Assembly (NCBI GenBank): GCA_003220435.1
Contig: QHSL01000059.1
Location: 96,077-160,076, forward strand
Reading direction: 5' to 3'
DNA length: 64,000 nt
Source of the DNA: Candidatus Rokuibacteriota bacterium
GTDB taxonomy: Bacteria; Methylomirabilota; Methylomirabilia; Rokubacteriales; CSP1-6
Every line of letters begins with the position of its first letter. Position 1 is the stretch's first letter. The position numbers and the translations under genes are program-made. This document shows, one piece after another, positions 43,068 through 52,383 of this stretch. The notes beneath the pieces are model-generated. The model was not told the DNA's origin. It searched no databases and was given only the letters and a program-made list of their open reading frames with translations.

Positions 43068-43958
43068 TCAGCTACTGTCGGCCGCTGCGCGCGTTACCGC
43101 TTCGATCGCCCAGGCGCGCGTCTGATCCGGAGTCCGTCCCGTACGATGCTGCTCGTCCGGCCGGCGCAATGCCCAACCGTATTGGGCGAGCGCGGCCAGC
43201 GCGTGCGCCCGTTTGAGCCTTACCTCGTCGATGACGGCGTCCGTCCGTGCCCGGTAGACCTCGAGCACGCGGCGCACGAACCGATCACCGTACGACGGCA
43301 GCCACCGCATCTCGTGATGCCTATCTCCGGCCGCTGACTCCTCGAAGTCGAACAGTCCTGCGATGCGCCCGGTGCCATCGACGACGAGGTTGTGGCTTCC
43401 GACGTCGCCATGGAGGAATGTTCGGTCGGCCGGCGCGACGACCTGCGCCCGATGGGCCTCGATGAGCGCGAGCGCGATGGCTCGATCCGGCATCGCCTCG
43501 GCACCTCGAATCACGTCGTCGAGGTCGAGCTGAGCCACGGCCGGCAGTCCCGCCGCGACGAATGCATCCAGCTCGTTGGACGAAAACGCCGTGTGCAGCG
43601 CCGCGAAGAGCGCGCCGTAATCTCCGGCGTACGCGTCGGCAATCGAGCCATTCGCGAGTGCGTACTCATGGTGCCGGAGACCGGGACCGCCGACCACCTT
43701 CGTGCGCAGGCACACCGGGCCGTCCGCGAGCACGGGCAGGGGGATCGCGACCGGCAAGCGACCGGCCAGGCGGTTTAGGACGAGGCGCTCGCCGGCGGTC
43801 TTTCGCGTCGTCGCGTCGTCGTGCGCGACGAAGGCGACGTGCGTCGCGAAGATGACGACCGTGCGAGCTCCGCGCGCCTCGACCGAGAGTGGTGTGCTGG
43901 TGATCCCCGCCCGTCGCGCGACCGATATCGCGAGCGCAGCGGCCTGGCGCGCGTTCAT
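43068..43958 (-). CDS. Aminoglycoside-phosphotransferase-like kinase
   Basis: The 296-residue protein has the APH/choline-kinase catalytic loop FLHGDVGSHNLVVD and the metal-binding GLFDFEES, with a hydrophobic ATP-binding N-terminal lobe. Families like this phosphorylate small molecules (homoserine, choline, sugars) as often as antibiotics. It lies convergently to the quinone reductase and 41 bases downstream of the RidA gene, so the two minus-strand genes may be one transcript. Start at ATG 43958; no strong ribosome site. Confidence 0.8.
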   Translation of the reverse strand: MNARQAAALAISVARRAGITSTPLSVEARGARTVVIFATHVAFVAHDDATTRKTAGERLVLNRLAGRLPVAIPLPVLADGPVCLRTKVVGGPGLRHHEYALANGSIADAYAGDYGALFAALHTAFSSNELDAFVAAGLPAVAQLDLDDVIRGAEAMPDRAIALALIEAHRAQVVAPADRTFLHGDVGSHNLVVDGTGRIAGLFDFEESAAGDRHHEMRWLPSYGDRFVRRVLEVYRARTDAVIDEVRLKRAHALAALAQYGWALRRPDEQHRTGRTPDQTRAWAIEAVTRAAADSS

Positions 43959-43999
43959 GGCTGCGGCGTCCGCCGATGTGCCGAGCGCCTCTGCCCGCC

Positions 44000-44398
44000 T
44001 CAGGCGCGGTCGCCGATGACCGCGATCGCCTGGATCTCGAGCTCGATGCCGGGGCGCGCGAAGTTCGTGACGGTGATCAGCGCGCTGCCCGGGAAGCGGC
44101 CGTCCGGGAACTTCCCCTTGCGGAGCTCGACGAAGCGGTCGCCGTAGCGCGATTCCTTGATGAAGACCGTCATCGTGACGAGGTTCGCGAGCGTGCCGCC
44201 GGCCCGCCGTAGCGTCTGATCCATCAGCTCGAACACCCGATGCGTCTGCGCCTCGAAGTTGCCGGAGATGTCCTTGCCGGCGCCGTCCACCATCGCGATC
44301 TGCCCCGCCAACCAGATGGTGCGCCCGCCCTCGGTGATGACCGCGGGCGAGTAGGCCCGGCTCTTCTGCTGCTCGCTCCCTTCGAGATATTGCGCCAT
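44000..44398 (-). CDS. RidA/YjgF-family protein
   Basis: The 132-residue protein shows the RidA fold: YSPAVITEGGRTIWLAGQIA at the start, LRRAGGTLANLVTMTVFI in the centre and the conserved ALITVTNFARPGIELEIQAIA end. The arginine of the ligand site appears in ARPG. RidA hydrolyses reactive enamines or imines from PLP enzymes; subfamily members act in catabolic steps. The ATG at 44398 follows GGAGGGTC. It is divergent from the SDR gene across 124 bases. Confidence 0.9.
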   Translation of the reverse strand: MAQYLEGSEQQKSRAYSPAVITEGGRTIWLAGQIAMVDGAGKDISGNFEAQTHRVFELMDQTLRRAGGTLANLVTMTVFIKESRYGDRFVELRKGKFPDGRFPGSALITVTNFARPGIELEIQAIAVIGDRA

Positions 44399-44522
44399 TC
44401 TGACCCTCCGTTCCAAAAGCCACCGACTCGGTGCCCGAGAGTATACCGACGGGAGGATACCGGCCGAGCGAGTCTGATAGACTCGCGAGCGTCCATCCCG
44501 CGGCGACGAAGGAGAGCGTGCA

Positions 44523-45317
44523 ATGGATCTCGGCTTGAAGGGCCAGGTGGCGCTGGTGACCGGCGGCAGCAAGGGGATCGGCAAGGCCGTCGCGCGCGGG
44601 CTCGCCCAGGAAGGCGCGCGCGTGGCGATCTGCGCGCGCGGCAAGGACTCGCTCGAGGCCGCAGCGAAGGAGCTCGCGGCGGCGACGGGCGCCGAGGTGT
44701 TCGCGGTGGCCGGCGACCTCACGCGGGCCGACGACGCCAAGCGGATCGTCGACGCGACGGCCACGCGCTTCGGGCGGATCGACATCCTGATCAACAACGC
44801 GGGCGCCGCGCCCGGCGGCGAGATCCTGGACCTCACCGAGGAAGACTGGCAGAAGGCGCTCCAGCTCAAGTTCATGGGCTACGTGCGGTGCATCAAGGCG
44901 GTGATCCCGCACATGCAGCGGCAGGGCGGTGGGCGCATCGTGAACATCGTCGGCAACGACGGCGTCAAACCCATCGGTATCGAGCTCTCGCCGAGCGCCG
45001 CGAACGCCGCGGACCTGGCGATGACGGTGGCGCTGGCCGAGCAGTACGGCCGCCAGAACATCCTCATCAACGCGATCAACCCGGGGCCGGTGGCCACCGA
45101 GCGGTGGGGCGAGCTCATCAGTGGCATCGCGCGCATGCGGAAGATCAGCGTCGACGAAGCGCAGAAGCGTGCGGATCGGTCCATCCCCCTCGGGCGGATC
45201 TGCACGCCGGAAGAAGTCGCGAACGTGGCCGTCTTCGTCGCCTCGTCACGGGCGAGCTTCATGAACGGGGCGATCATCACGCTCGACGGCGGCCAGCGGA
45301 AGGCGCTCCTCGACTGA
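44523..45317 (+). CDS. SDR-family protein with atypical active site
   Basis: The 264-residue protein has the NAD-binding VTGGSKGIGKAVA and NNAGAAPGG strands of short-chain dehydrogenases. The usual YxxxK active site is not visible: between GVKPIGIELS and MTVALAEQYG the sequence reads PSAANAAD, so neither Tyr nor Lys aligns. The C-terminal NPGPVATERW and SFMNGAIITLDGG are normal. It may therefore be a non-catalytic or differently catalysing SDR subgroup. The ribosome site GAAGGAGAG precedes the ATG. The stop overlaps the next start, so it is coupled to the molybdopterin subunit. Confidence 0.85.
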   Translation: MDLGLKGQVALVTGGSKGIGKAVARGLAQEGARVAICARGKDSLEAAAKELAAATGAEVFAVAGDLTRADDAKRIVDATATRFGRIDILINNAGAAPGGEILDLTEEDWQKALQLKFMGYVRCIKAVIPHMQRQGGGRIVNIVGNDGVKPIGIELSPSAANAADLAMTVALAEQYGRQNILINAINPGPVATERWGELISGIARMRKISVDEAQKRADRSIPLGRICTPEEVANVAVFVASSRASFMNGAIITLDGGQRKALLD

Positions 45318-47695
45318 GCCCGTCGGCGTCTCGCGTCATCGGCGTTCCGGTCAAGCGGAAGGAAGACTTCCGGCTCCTGACCGGGCGCGGAAAGTTCGCG
45401 GCCGACGTGCGGCTGCCGGGCCTGCTGCAGGCGGCCGCCCTGCGCTCGCCGCATCCGCACGCGCGCATCGCCGCCATTCGTGCCAACGCGGCCCTGGCGC
45501 TTCCCGGCGTCGTCGCCGTGGTCACCGCCGCCGACCTGGGATCGGTGGGCCGCATCCCCGTACGCCTCGGCCAGCGCTCGGGCGCGGGCCCGATCGCGTG
45601 CCTGCAGCCGCCGCTCGCCACCGGCGTCGTCCGCTACGTGGGCGAGCCCGTCGCGTTCGTGATCGCATCGAGCCGTTATCTCGCCGAGGACGCGCTGGAG
45701 CTGATCGAGATCGACTGGGAGCCGCTGCCTGTCGTCAGCGACGTGAACCGCGCGCGCGAGGCCGATGCGCCCGTGCTGCATCCGGCGGCCGGCTCCAACG
45801 TGATCGAGCGTCTGTCGGTGCGCGCCGGCAGCCCGAACGAGGCGCTCGCCGGCGCCGACCGGTGCTTGCGCGAGCGTTTCGCCATCCAGCGCCACACCGG
45901 CGTGCCGATGGAGACGCGCGGGCTCACGGCCGCTCACGATCCCGGCACCGGCGTCCTGACCCTCTGGGGCGTGGCCAAGGTGCCGCACTTCAATCGCCGC
46001 GTCCTCGCCGATCTGCTGGGCCATCCCGAGCATTTGATTCATTTCATCGAGCTGGAAGTGGGCGGCGGCTTCGGGGTGCGCGGCGAGTTCTACCCGGAAG
46101 ACTTCGTCGTGCCGTGGGCGGCGATACGCCTGGGGCGCCCCGTGCAGTGGGTGGAGGACCGGCGCGAGCACCTGATGGCCACGAACCACTCGCGTCAGCA
46201 GTACCACGACGTCGAGATCGGCGTCCGCCGCGACGGCACCATCGTGGCCCTGCGCGACCGGTTCATGGTCGACCTCGGCGGGTACATCCGCACGCACGGC
46301 GTCGTCGTTCCCGAGCTGACGATGGCGCTGCTGCCCGGGCCCTATCGCATTCCGCACTACGAGTGCGAAGCGCTCTGCGTCATGACCAACAAGACGCCGA
46401 CCGGGACCTATCGCGGTCCCGGTCGCTACGAGGGCACGTTCGTCCGCGAGCGATTGATGGACCGTGTGGCGGTCGAGCTGCGGCTCGATCCGGCCGAAGT
46501 CCGCCGGCGCAACTTTATAAGCGTCGGCGAGATGCCCTACGAGGTCGGCGGCGTCTCGCTGGGCCAGCGCACCGTGTACGACTGCGGCGACTATCGCTCG
46601 GCGTTCGACCAGGCGCTGGCCGCCGCGGACTACGAAGCGGTGCGAGCCGAGCAAGCGCGTGCGCGCGCGCAGGGGCGCTATCTCGGGGTCGGCATCGGCT
46701 GCGTGCTCGAGAAGGCCGGCCTCGGGCCCTGGGAGTACGCGCGCGTCGAGGTCGACGGCTCGGGGCGCGTCGTCGTCTACTCAGGCGTCGCCGCCGTGGG
46801 GCAGGGGATCGAGACGACGCTCGCCCAGGTCGTCGCCGAGGAGCTCAACCTGGCCCCCGAGGACGTCACGGTGGTCCACGGCGACAGCGCCCAGGTGCCG
46901 TTCGGCGTCGGTGGCTTCGCGAGCCGCGGCGCCGCCGTCGCGCTCCCGGCCGCGCTCCAGGCGGCGCGCAAGGTCCGCGACAAGATCTTCTGTGTCGCCG
47001 CCGGGCTGCTCGAGGCTCACGAAGGCGACCTCGTGCTCGAGAACGGGGCGGTTCACGTGCGAGGCCTGCCCGGCAAGTCAGTGGCGCTTCGCCAGCTCGC
47101 GCGCGCCGCGGTGCCGGGCCCGCCGGGCATGGAGCCCGGGCTCTACGCCGCGCATTTCTTCGAGGCGCCGAAGATGACCTATCCGTACGGGACGCACGTG
47201 GCGGTGGTCGAGGTCGACCCCGCGACGGGCCGCGTGGCGCTCCGCAAGTACGTCGTCACCTACGACGTCGGCCGCGCGATCAACCCGATGATCGTCGACG
47301 GCCAGATCCTGGGCGGGCTCGCCCAGGGCCTCGGCGGCGCGATCCTCGAGGAGCTGGTCTACGATGACCAGGGCCAGCCCCTGACGACGACATTCATGGA
47401 CTACCTGGTGCCGACGGCGATGGAGATGCCCGAGGGGACGATCGTGAAGATCCTCGAGGAGACGCCGACGCCGCTGAATCCCCTCGGGGTCAAGGGCGTG
47501 GGCGAGGGTGGAAGCTCCGGCGCCGGCGCCGCGATCGCGAACGCGGTGGCCGACGCGCTGGCGCCGTTCGGCGTCACGATCAGGGAGCTGCCGCTCTCGC
47601 CCGGCCGCATCGTGGGGCTCCTCCGCGCTGTCGGCTCGCCCGCATCGCTCGACGCCCACGACCCCCGGGCGCCCCAGGAGATCGCTCATGACTGA
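45314..47695 (+). CDS. Xanthine-dehydrogenase-family molybdopterin-binding subunit (CTG start)
   Basis: The 793-residue protein matches the large subunit of xanthine dehydrogenase/CO dehydrogenase-type molybdenum hydroxylases: RKEDFRLLTGRGKFAADV, the ELEVGGGFGVRGEFYPED cofactor site, TGTYRGPGRYEG and the C-terminal GVKGVGEGGSSGAGAA with the catalytic Glu. The CO-dehydrogenase motif AYxCSFR is absent. The frame has no ATG, GTG or TTG near the expected start; CTG at 45314 overlaps the SDR TGA by four bases, like ATGA couplings, and fits the family N-terminus. The FAD and 2Fe-2S subunits are missing from the window, so partners must lie elsewhere. Confidence 0.88.
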   Translation: MSPSASRVIGVPVKRKEDFRLLTGRGKFAADVRLPGLLQAAALRSPHPHARIAAIRANAALALPGVVAVVTAADLGSVGRIPVRLGQRSGAGPIACLQPPLATGVVRYVGEPVAFVIASSRYLAEDALELIEIDWEPLPVVSDVNRAREADAPVLHPAAGSNVIERLSVRAGSPNEALAGADRCLRERFAIQRHTGVPMETRGLTAAHDPGTGVLTLWGVAKVPHFNRRVLADLLGHPEHLIHFIELEVGGGFGVRGEFYPEDFVVPWAAIRLGRPVQWVEDRREHLMATNHSRQQYHDVEIGVRRDGTIVALRDRFMVDLGGYIRTHGVVVPELTMALLPGPYRIPHYECEALCVMTNKTPTGTYRGPGRYEGTFVRERLMDRVAVELRLDPAEVRRRNFISVGEMPYEVGGVSLGQRTVYDCGDYRSAFDQALAAADYEAVRAEQARARAQGRYLGVGIGCVLEKAGLGPWEYARVEVDGSGRVVVYSGVAAVGQGIETTLAQVVAEELNLAPEDVTVVHGDSAQVPFGVGGFASRGAAVALPAALQAARKVRDKIFCVAAGLLEAHEGDLVLENGAVHVRGLPGKSVALRQLARAAVPGPPGMEPGLYAAHFFEAPKMTYPYGTHVAVVEVDPATGRVALRKYVVTYDVGRAINPMIVDGQILGGLAQGLGGAILEELVYDDQGQPLTTTFMDYLVPTAMEMPEGTIVKILEETPTPLNPLGVKGVGEGGSSGAGAAIANAVADALAPFGVTIRELPLSPGRIVGLLRAVGSPASLDAHDPRAPQEIAHD

Positions 47696-48461
47696 CCGGA
47701 TCGCGTCGCGGTTTCACTCGCTCGCGCTCGCGTCGCTCGGGCTGGCGCTGATGTTAACCGCCGCGCCCGCGCCGGCGCGGGCCACGGAGACGATCAAGGT
47801 GGGCTTCATGGCGCCGCTGAGCGGCATCTTCGCCCAGGCGGGAACGGACATGCTCGAGGGCATCAAGCTGGCCTTCGAGCAGATCGGCTATCAGACCGCT
47901 GGTCGCAAGATCGAGCTGATCGAAGAGGACGACGAGGGTAACCCGGCCGTCGCGCAAGCCAAGTACCGCAAGCTGGTCTCGCAGGACCGAATTCACATGC
48001 TCACCGGCGTCTTGTTGTCGAACATCGGCGACGGGCTCATCCCGCCGATCGAGGGCGAAGCTCGCGAGCGTGCCGAGCGTCGCGCGCTGCGCGTGATCGG
48101 CACTTGCTTTCTGCTGCTCGTGGTCTACGTCGCGTACGAGTCGATCGCGGTGCTCGTCACGCGCCGGGCGCCCGATACGAGCACGATCGGGATCGTCCTT
48201 GCTGCGTCGTCGCTGATCGTCATGCCGATCCTCGTGCACTTCAAGCGGCGCGTGGCGCGCGAGCTCGGAAGCGGCGCGCTGGAGGCCGAGGCGCGGCAGA
48301 CCCGCGTGAGCGCCTACCTCTCGGCGATTCTCGTCGTCGGTCTCGGACTGAACGCGGCCTTTGGCTGGTGGTGGGCGGATCCGGTCGCGGCGCTCGGCAT
48401 GGCGCCGCGCATCGCCCGCGAGGGCGTCGACGCGGTCCGCGGGCGCACGTGCTGCGACTGA
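47688..48461 (+). CDS. Chimeric ORF: branched-chain-type binding protein N-terminus fused to cation-transporter C-terminus
   Basis: The single frame encodes 257 residues of two unrelated parts. Residues 1 to about 120 are the signal peptide (SLGLALMLTAAPAPARA) and first lobe of a periplasmic Leu/Ile/Val-type receptor (IKVGFMAPLSGIFAQAGTDML, ELIEEDDEGNPAVAQAKYR). From about residue 121 (GEARERAERRALRVIG) the sequence is the C-terminal half of a CDF-like cation transporter, with two to three membrane helices and the end GVDAVRGRTCCD. The receptor's second lobe and the transporter's first helices are missing. The join is near 48047-48062. It overlaps the molybdopterin subunit by 8 bases. Probably a rearrangement (or assembly) junction at the edge of the copper-efflux cluster. 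Confidence 0.75.
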   Translation: MTDRIASRFHSLALASLGLALMLTAAPAPARATETIKVGFMAPLSGIFAQAGTDMLEGIKLAFEQIGYQTAGRKIELIEEDDEGNPAVAQAKYRKLVSQDRIHMLTGVLLSNIGDGLIPPIEGEARERAERRALRVIGTCFLLLVVYVAYESIAVLVTRRAPDTSTIGIVLAASSLIVMPILVHFKRRVARELGSGALEAEARQTRVSAYLSAILVVGLGLNAAFGWWWADPVAALGMAPRIAREGVDAVRGRTCCD

Positions 48462-48490
48462 CCGCCGGTCCATTCGGTGCACATGCTAAG

Positions 48491-48775
48491 ATGTCGATGA
48501 TGCGATGTGTCCTTCGCCCGGTGCTGATCGTGATCACGCTGGCACTCTGGGTCGTCGCCGGCCCAGTCGGCATGGCCTTCGACGGTTGCGCCATGATGAG
48601 CGCGATGTGCGCGGCGCCCTGCGGCGTTCTGCCCTATATCGTGGCGCCGGTGGCCCCCGACCTCGCCGTCCGGTCTCCGCTCGCTTACCTGGGAGCGTCG
48701 TTCGACGAACAGCCCACGGTTCTCAGCGTCCGGCCTCTTACACCGCCGCCCAAGTCCGCACTCCTCTCCGCGTAG
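48491..48775 (+). CDS. Small Met/Cys-rich membrane-associated protein
   Basis: The 94-residue protein begins MSMMRC, has one hydrophobic segment (PVLIVITLALWVVAGPVGMA) and then a Cys/Met cluster (GCAMMSAMCAAPCG) suited to Cu(I) or Ag(I) binding. The rest is Pro-rich. It is 86 bases upstream of the CusA-type gene. Several ATGs (48491, 48497, 48500) could start it. Family not recognised; its place ahead of cusA suggests a metal-binding helper. Similar short Cys/Met-rich proteins often accompany copper efflux genes. Confidence 0.65.
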   Translation: MSMMRCVLRPVLIVITLALWVVAGPVGMAFDGCAMMSAMCAAPCGVLPYIVAPVAPDLAVRSPLAYLGASFDEQPTVLSVRPLTPPPKSALLSA

Positions 48776-48860
48776 CGTCCTGACGTTCGTCGCGTTGTCA
48801 CGATAGGCGTCGCGCCTCGCGCGCTCCTGTGCGCGTTCGCGATGCGGTGGAGGACCGTGC

Positions 48861-51800
48861 GTGATCGACTGGCTCATCGAGTTGTCACTGAGGAACCGCT
48901 TTCTCGTCGTCGCGTTTTTTCTTCTGGTGGGCGGCTGGGGCTACTGGGCTTTGCTCACCACGCCGATCGACGCGATCCCGGATCTCTCCGACAACCAGGT
49001 GATCGTCTTCACCGACTGGACGGGACGGTCGCCGCAGGAGGTCGAGGATCAGATCACGTATCCGCTGACGGTGAGCCTCCAGGGGCTGCCGGGCGTGCGG
49101 GTTGTCAGGTCCTCGTCCGCCTTTGGCTTCTCGATGATCAACGTCATCTTCGAGGATAACGTCGACCTCTACTTCGCGCGCTCCCGAGTGCTCGAGCGGC
49201 TGCAGCTCCTGAGCAAGTCGCTGCCGACGGGCACCGTGCCCACGCTGGGTCCTGATGCGACCGGGGTCGGCCACGTCTTCTGGTACACCGTCGAGGGGAA
49301 GGGCCACTCGCTGCGCGAACTCCGCTCCATCCAGGACTGGTTCATCCGCTACCAGCTCAACGCCGTGCCCGGGGTGGCGGAGGTCGCCAGCATCGGCGGC
49401 GTCGTCAGGCAATACCAGATCGACGTGGATCCGAACCGGCTCCGCGCCTATAAGATCCCGCTGTCGGCGGTCGTCGACGCGGTCATGCGGAGCAACCGCA
49501 ATGTCGGTGGCAATGTGGTCGAGGCCAGCGGCACCTGGTCCGTGGTACGGGGGCTCGGGCTCGTCGAGAGCACGCGCGATCTGGAGGACGTCGTCGTTGC
49601 GGCTGAGAACGGGGTGCCCATCTTCGTCCGCCAGGTCGCGGCCGTGAAGGTCGGCGACGCCTTCCGGGCGGCCGCGCTCGTCAAGGGCTCGAACGAGGCG
49701 GTCGGCGGCGTCGTGGTCGCGCGCTACGGCGTCAGCACCGTGGACGTGATCAACCGGGTGAAGGGGAAAATCCAGGCGCTCCAGGCGGGACTGCCGGCAG
49801 GCGTCAAGATTGTGCCCTTCTATGACCGCTCGGCGCTGATCGAGCGCGCCGTCAACACGCTCCGGCGCGCGCTCATCGAGGAGACGATCGTCGTCACGCT
49901 CGTCAACATCATCTTCCTGCTGCATTTCCGGTCCGTGCTCATCGTCACCATCCCGCTGCCGCTCGCCGTCCTGACGGCGTTCCTCTTCATGCGGTATCTG
50001 GATATCAGCTCCAACATCATGTCCCTGGCTGGCATTGCCATCGCCATCGGCGTGCTGGTCGATGCGGCCATCGTCGTGACCGAGAACGCTTTCCGGTTCA
50101 TGGAGAAGCGTCGGGTCGACCCGCGCGATCGGAGGCGCGTGACCGAGACGGTGCTCGACGCCACCCGGCTCGTGGGCCGTCCGATCTTCTTCTCGATGGC
50201 GATCATCATCCTGGCCTTCATCCCGGTCTTCGCCCTCACCGGGCAGGAGGGCAAGCTCTTCCATCCGCTCGCCTTCACCAAGACGTTCTCCATGGTCGGC
50301 GCGACGATTCTCTCCGTGACGCTCGTCCCGGTGCTCTGCAGCTTGCTCATCGGGGGGAGGATCCGTGGTGAGGAGAGCAACCCGATCATGCGGCCGCTCG
50401 TCTGGCTGTACCGGCCGGTGCTGGACTTCGCGCTGCGCCATCGGGCCGTCACGCTCGGAATCGCCGCCGTCGCGGTGGCGGGCGCCCTGGCGCTTGTCCC
50501 GCGTATCGGCAAGGAGTTCATGCCGCCGTTGAACGAGGGCGATCTGATGTTCATGCCGGTGACCGACCCCGCAATCTCGCTCACGCAGGCCATCGAGATC
50601 GTCAAGACGCAGAACGCCGCCATCGGCAAGTTTCCGGAAGTCGCCTCGGTGGTCGCGAAGATCGCGCGCGCCGATACGTCGACGGACCCGGCGCCGGTGA
50701 ACATGACCGAGACCATCGTGAGCCTCAAGCCCGAGACCGCATGGCGGCGGGGCATGACGCGCGAGAAGCTCATCGGCGAGATGGACGCCGCGACGACTCT
50801 GCCAGGCGTGTCGAACATCTGGACCCAGCCGATCATCAACCGGATCAACATGCTGACGACCGGGATCCGCTCGGAAGTCGGCGTGAAGGTGTTCGGCAAC
50901 GACCTCCAGGTCCTCCAGGAGCGGGCGGCGACGGTCGCGGACGACCTCGACGTCCGCATCAATCGGCAAGCCGCGGCACGCTACGGGATCACGGTGGGAG
51001 CGATCCAGGACGTGATCGAGACCGCCGTCGGCGAGACCCACCTCACGGTGACCATCGAGGGCCGCCAGCGCTTCCCGGTGCGCGTGCGCTACGCCCCCGA
51101 GTACCGCGCGAACGCTCAGGCGCTCGGAAGCGTTCTCGTCGCGGCGCCGAATGGGACGCCGGTCCCGCTCGGTCAGCTCGCCGCGATCAGACAGGTGTCG
51201 GGGCCGGCCATGATATCGAGCGAGAACGGTTTGCTCGTCGTCACGGTGCTCCTGAACGTGCGCGGCCGGGACGTCGGCAGTTTCGTCGATGAGGCCCGGC
51301 AGGTGATCGCGCGAACGGTTCCGCTCCCCCAGGGCTCCTACGTCGAATGGAGCGGCCAGTACGAGAACGAGATCCGGGCCCGCCAGCGGCTGCAGATCGT
51401 CATCCCGATCGTCCTGCTGGTGATCTACTTCCTTCTCTACCTGACATACCGCTCATTTCTCGACGCCGCGCAGGTGCTTCTCGCGGTGCCGTTCGCGCTC
51501 GCCGGGGGCATCTACCTGCTGTACGCGCTCGGCTACCACATGTCGGTGGCGGTCTGGATCGGGTTCATCGCCCTGTTCGGCACGGCCGTCCAGACGGCCG
51601 TCGTCATGGTGATCTACCTGGAGGAGGCCGTCGCCCGGGAGCGCGAAGAGCTTGGCGGCCGTCTGACGCCGCAGGCGCTCCTGGAGGCGGTGAAGGAAGG
51701 GGCGTTGCTAAGGCTGCGGCCGAAGGTCATGACGGTCTCGACGATCGTGGCCAGCTTGCTGCCGATCATGTGGAGCCACTCGACGGGCGCCGAGGTCATG

Positions 51801-51968
51801 AAGCCGCTGGCCACCCCCGTGCTCGGCGGCATGGTGAGCTCGCTCGGCCTCGTGCTCATCGTGACGCCTGTCATCTTCTATTGGTTGAGGGAACGAGACC
51901 TGCGGCGCGTGGAGGCCGAGGGGCTACGCAATCTGACAACACACAACGAGGAGGGGGCACGAGCATGA
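48861..51968 (+). CDS. cusA: CusA-type Cu(I)/Ag(I) RND efflux pump
   Basis: The 1035-residue protein has the heavy-metal RND layout: 12 membrane segments, two large periplasmic loops and the N-terminal [16 protein letters not shown] block. The three methionines that bind Cu(I)/Ag(I) in E. coli CusA (573, 623, 672) are conserved in position and spacing as Met565 (FMPVTDP), Met615 (PVNMTET) and Met664 (RINMLTT). The proton-relay Asp in [13 protein letters not shown] is present. This indicates copper/silver export over Zn/Co/Cd (CzcA). GTG start. It overlaps the next gene by four bases and heads the pump operon; the adaptor and outer-membrane genes follow. Confidence 0.93.
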   Translation: MIDWLIELSLRNRFLVVAFFLLVGGWGYWALLTTPIDAIPDLSDNQVIVFTDWTGRSPQEVEDQITYPLTVSLQGLPGVRVVRSSSAFGFSMINVIFEDNVDLYFARSRVLERLQLLSKSLPTGTVPTLGPDATGVGHVFWYTVEGKGHSLRELRSIQDWFIRYQLNAVPGVAEVASIGGVVRQYQIDVDPNRLRAYKIPLSAVVDAVMRSNRNVGGNVVEASGTWSVVRGLGLVESTRDLEDVVVAAENGVPIFVRQVAAVKVGDAFRAAALVKGSNEAVGGVVVARYGVSTVDVINRVKGKIQALQAGLPAGVKIVPFYDRSALIERAVNTLRRALIEETIVVTLVNIIFLLHFRSVLIVTIPLPLAVLTAFLFMRYLDISSNIMSLAGIAIAIGVLVDAAIVVTENAFRFMEKRRVDPRDRRRVTETVLDATRLVGRPIFFSMAIIILAFIPVFALTGQEGKLFHPLAFTKTFSMVGATILSVTLVPVLCSLLIGGRIRGEESNPIMRPLVWLYRPVLDFALRHRAVTLGIAAVAVAGALALVPRIGKEFMPPLNEGDLMFMPVTDPAISLTQAIEIVKTQNAAIGKFPEVASVVAKIARADTSTDPAPVNMTETIVSLKPETAWRRGMTREKLIGEMDAATTLPGVSNIWTQPIINRINMLTTGIRSEVGVKVFGNDLQVLQERAATVADDLDVRINRQAAARYGITVGAIQDVIETAVGETHLTVTIEGRQRFPVRVRYAPEYRANAQALGSVLVAAPNGTPVPLGQLAAIRQVSGPAMISSENGLLVVTVLLNVRGRDVGSFVDEARQVIARTVPLPQGSYVEWSGQYENEIRARQRLQIVIPIVLLVIYFLLYLTYRSFLDAAQVLLAVPFALAGGIYLLYALGYHMSVAVWIGFIALFGTAVQTAVVMVIYLEEAVAREREELGGRLTPQALLEAVKEGALLRLRPKVMTVSTIVASLLPIMWSHSTGAEVMKPLATPVLGGMVSSLGLVLIVTPVIFYWLRERDLRRVEAEGLRNLTTHNEEGARA

Positions 51969-52375
51969 TGCGGCTGATGGCGACTCTCACGGTGGCGGCC
52001 CTGTTCGTGGTGGCCGCAGCGCACGTCGCGGCTGCCGAGCTGAAGCCGATTCACACGCAGAAGACGAAGGACGTGGTCGTGGCCCTGGCGAGCGAGTCGG
52101 GGCAGTGGAAGCAAGGGAAGAACGAGTTCGTCCTCGAGTTCACCTCGGCCAAGGACAAGCAGCCGGTGGACGCCGGCAAGGTGACCTTGAATACGAGCAT
52201 GACGATGAGCGGAATGGCCCCAATGATCGCCGGAGCGACGCTATCGCCGGACAAGTCGCCGGGCCGCTACACCGGCACGATCACCTTTCCAGACAGCGGG
52301 GCCCGACAGGTCACCGTGACCTGGGACGGACCCGCCGGCAAGGGCTCCACGAAGTTCTCCGTCTCGGTACGGTAG
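51965..52375 (+). CDS. FixH/YtkA-like exported Met-rich protein
   Basis: The 136-residue exported protein has a signal peptide ([19 protein letters not shown]) and an Ig-like beta sandwich of the YtkA/FixH type, ending [23 protein letters not shown] Met-rich loop ([11 protein letters not shown]) matches the copper-contact loops of such proteins. The ATG overlaps the CusA stop (ATGA). It sits between the pump and its outer-membrane channel, a placement seen in copper-efflux operons, so a periplasmic copper-binding role is likely. Confidence 0.8.
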   Translation: MMRLMATLTVAALFVVAAAHVAAAELKPIHTQKTKDVVVALASESGQWKQGKNEFVLEFTSAKDKQPVDAGKVTLNTSMTMSGMAPMIAGATLSPDKSPGRYTGTITFPDSGARQVTVTWDGPAGKGSTKFSVSVR

Positions 52376-52383
52376 GCGCGGCA

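Noticed and set aside
45314-47695. Identification as the aerobic CO dehydrogenase large subunit (coxL)
   Set aside because: The form I motif AYxCSFR is absent and the local sequence is TYRGPGR; no coxM or coxS genes are adjacent. Family-level annotation only.
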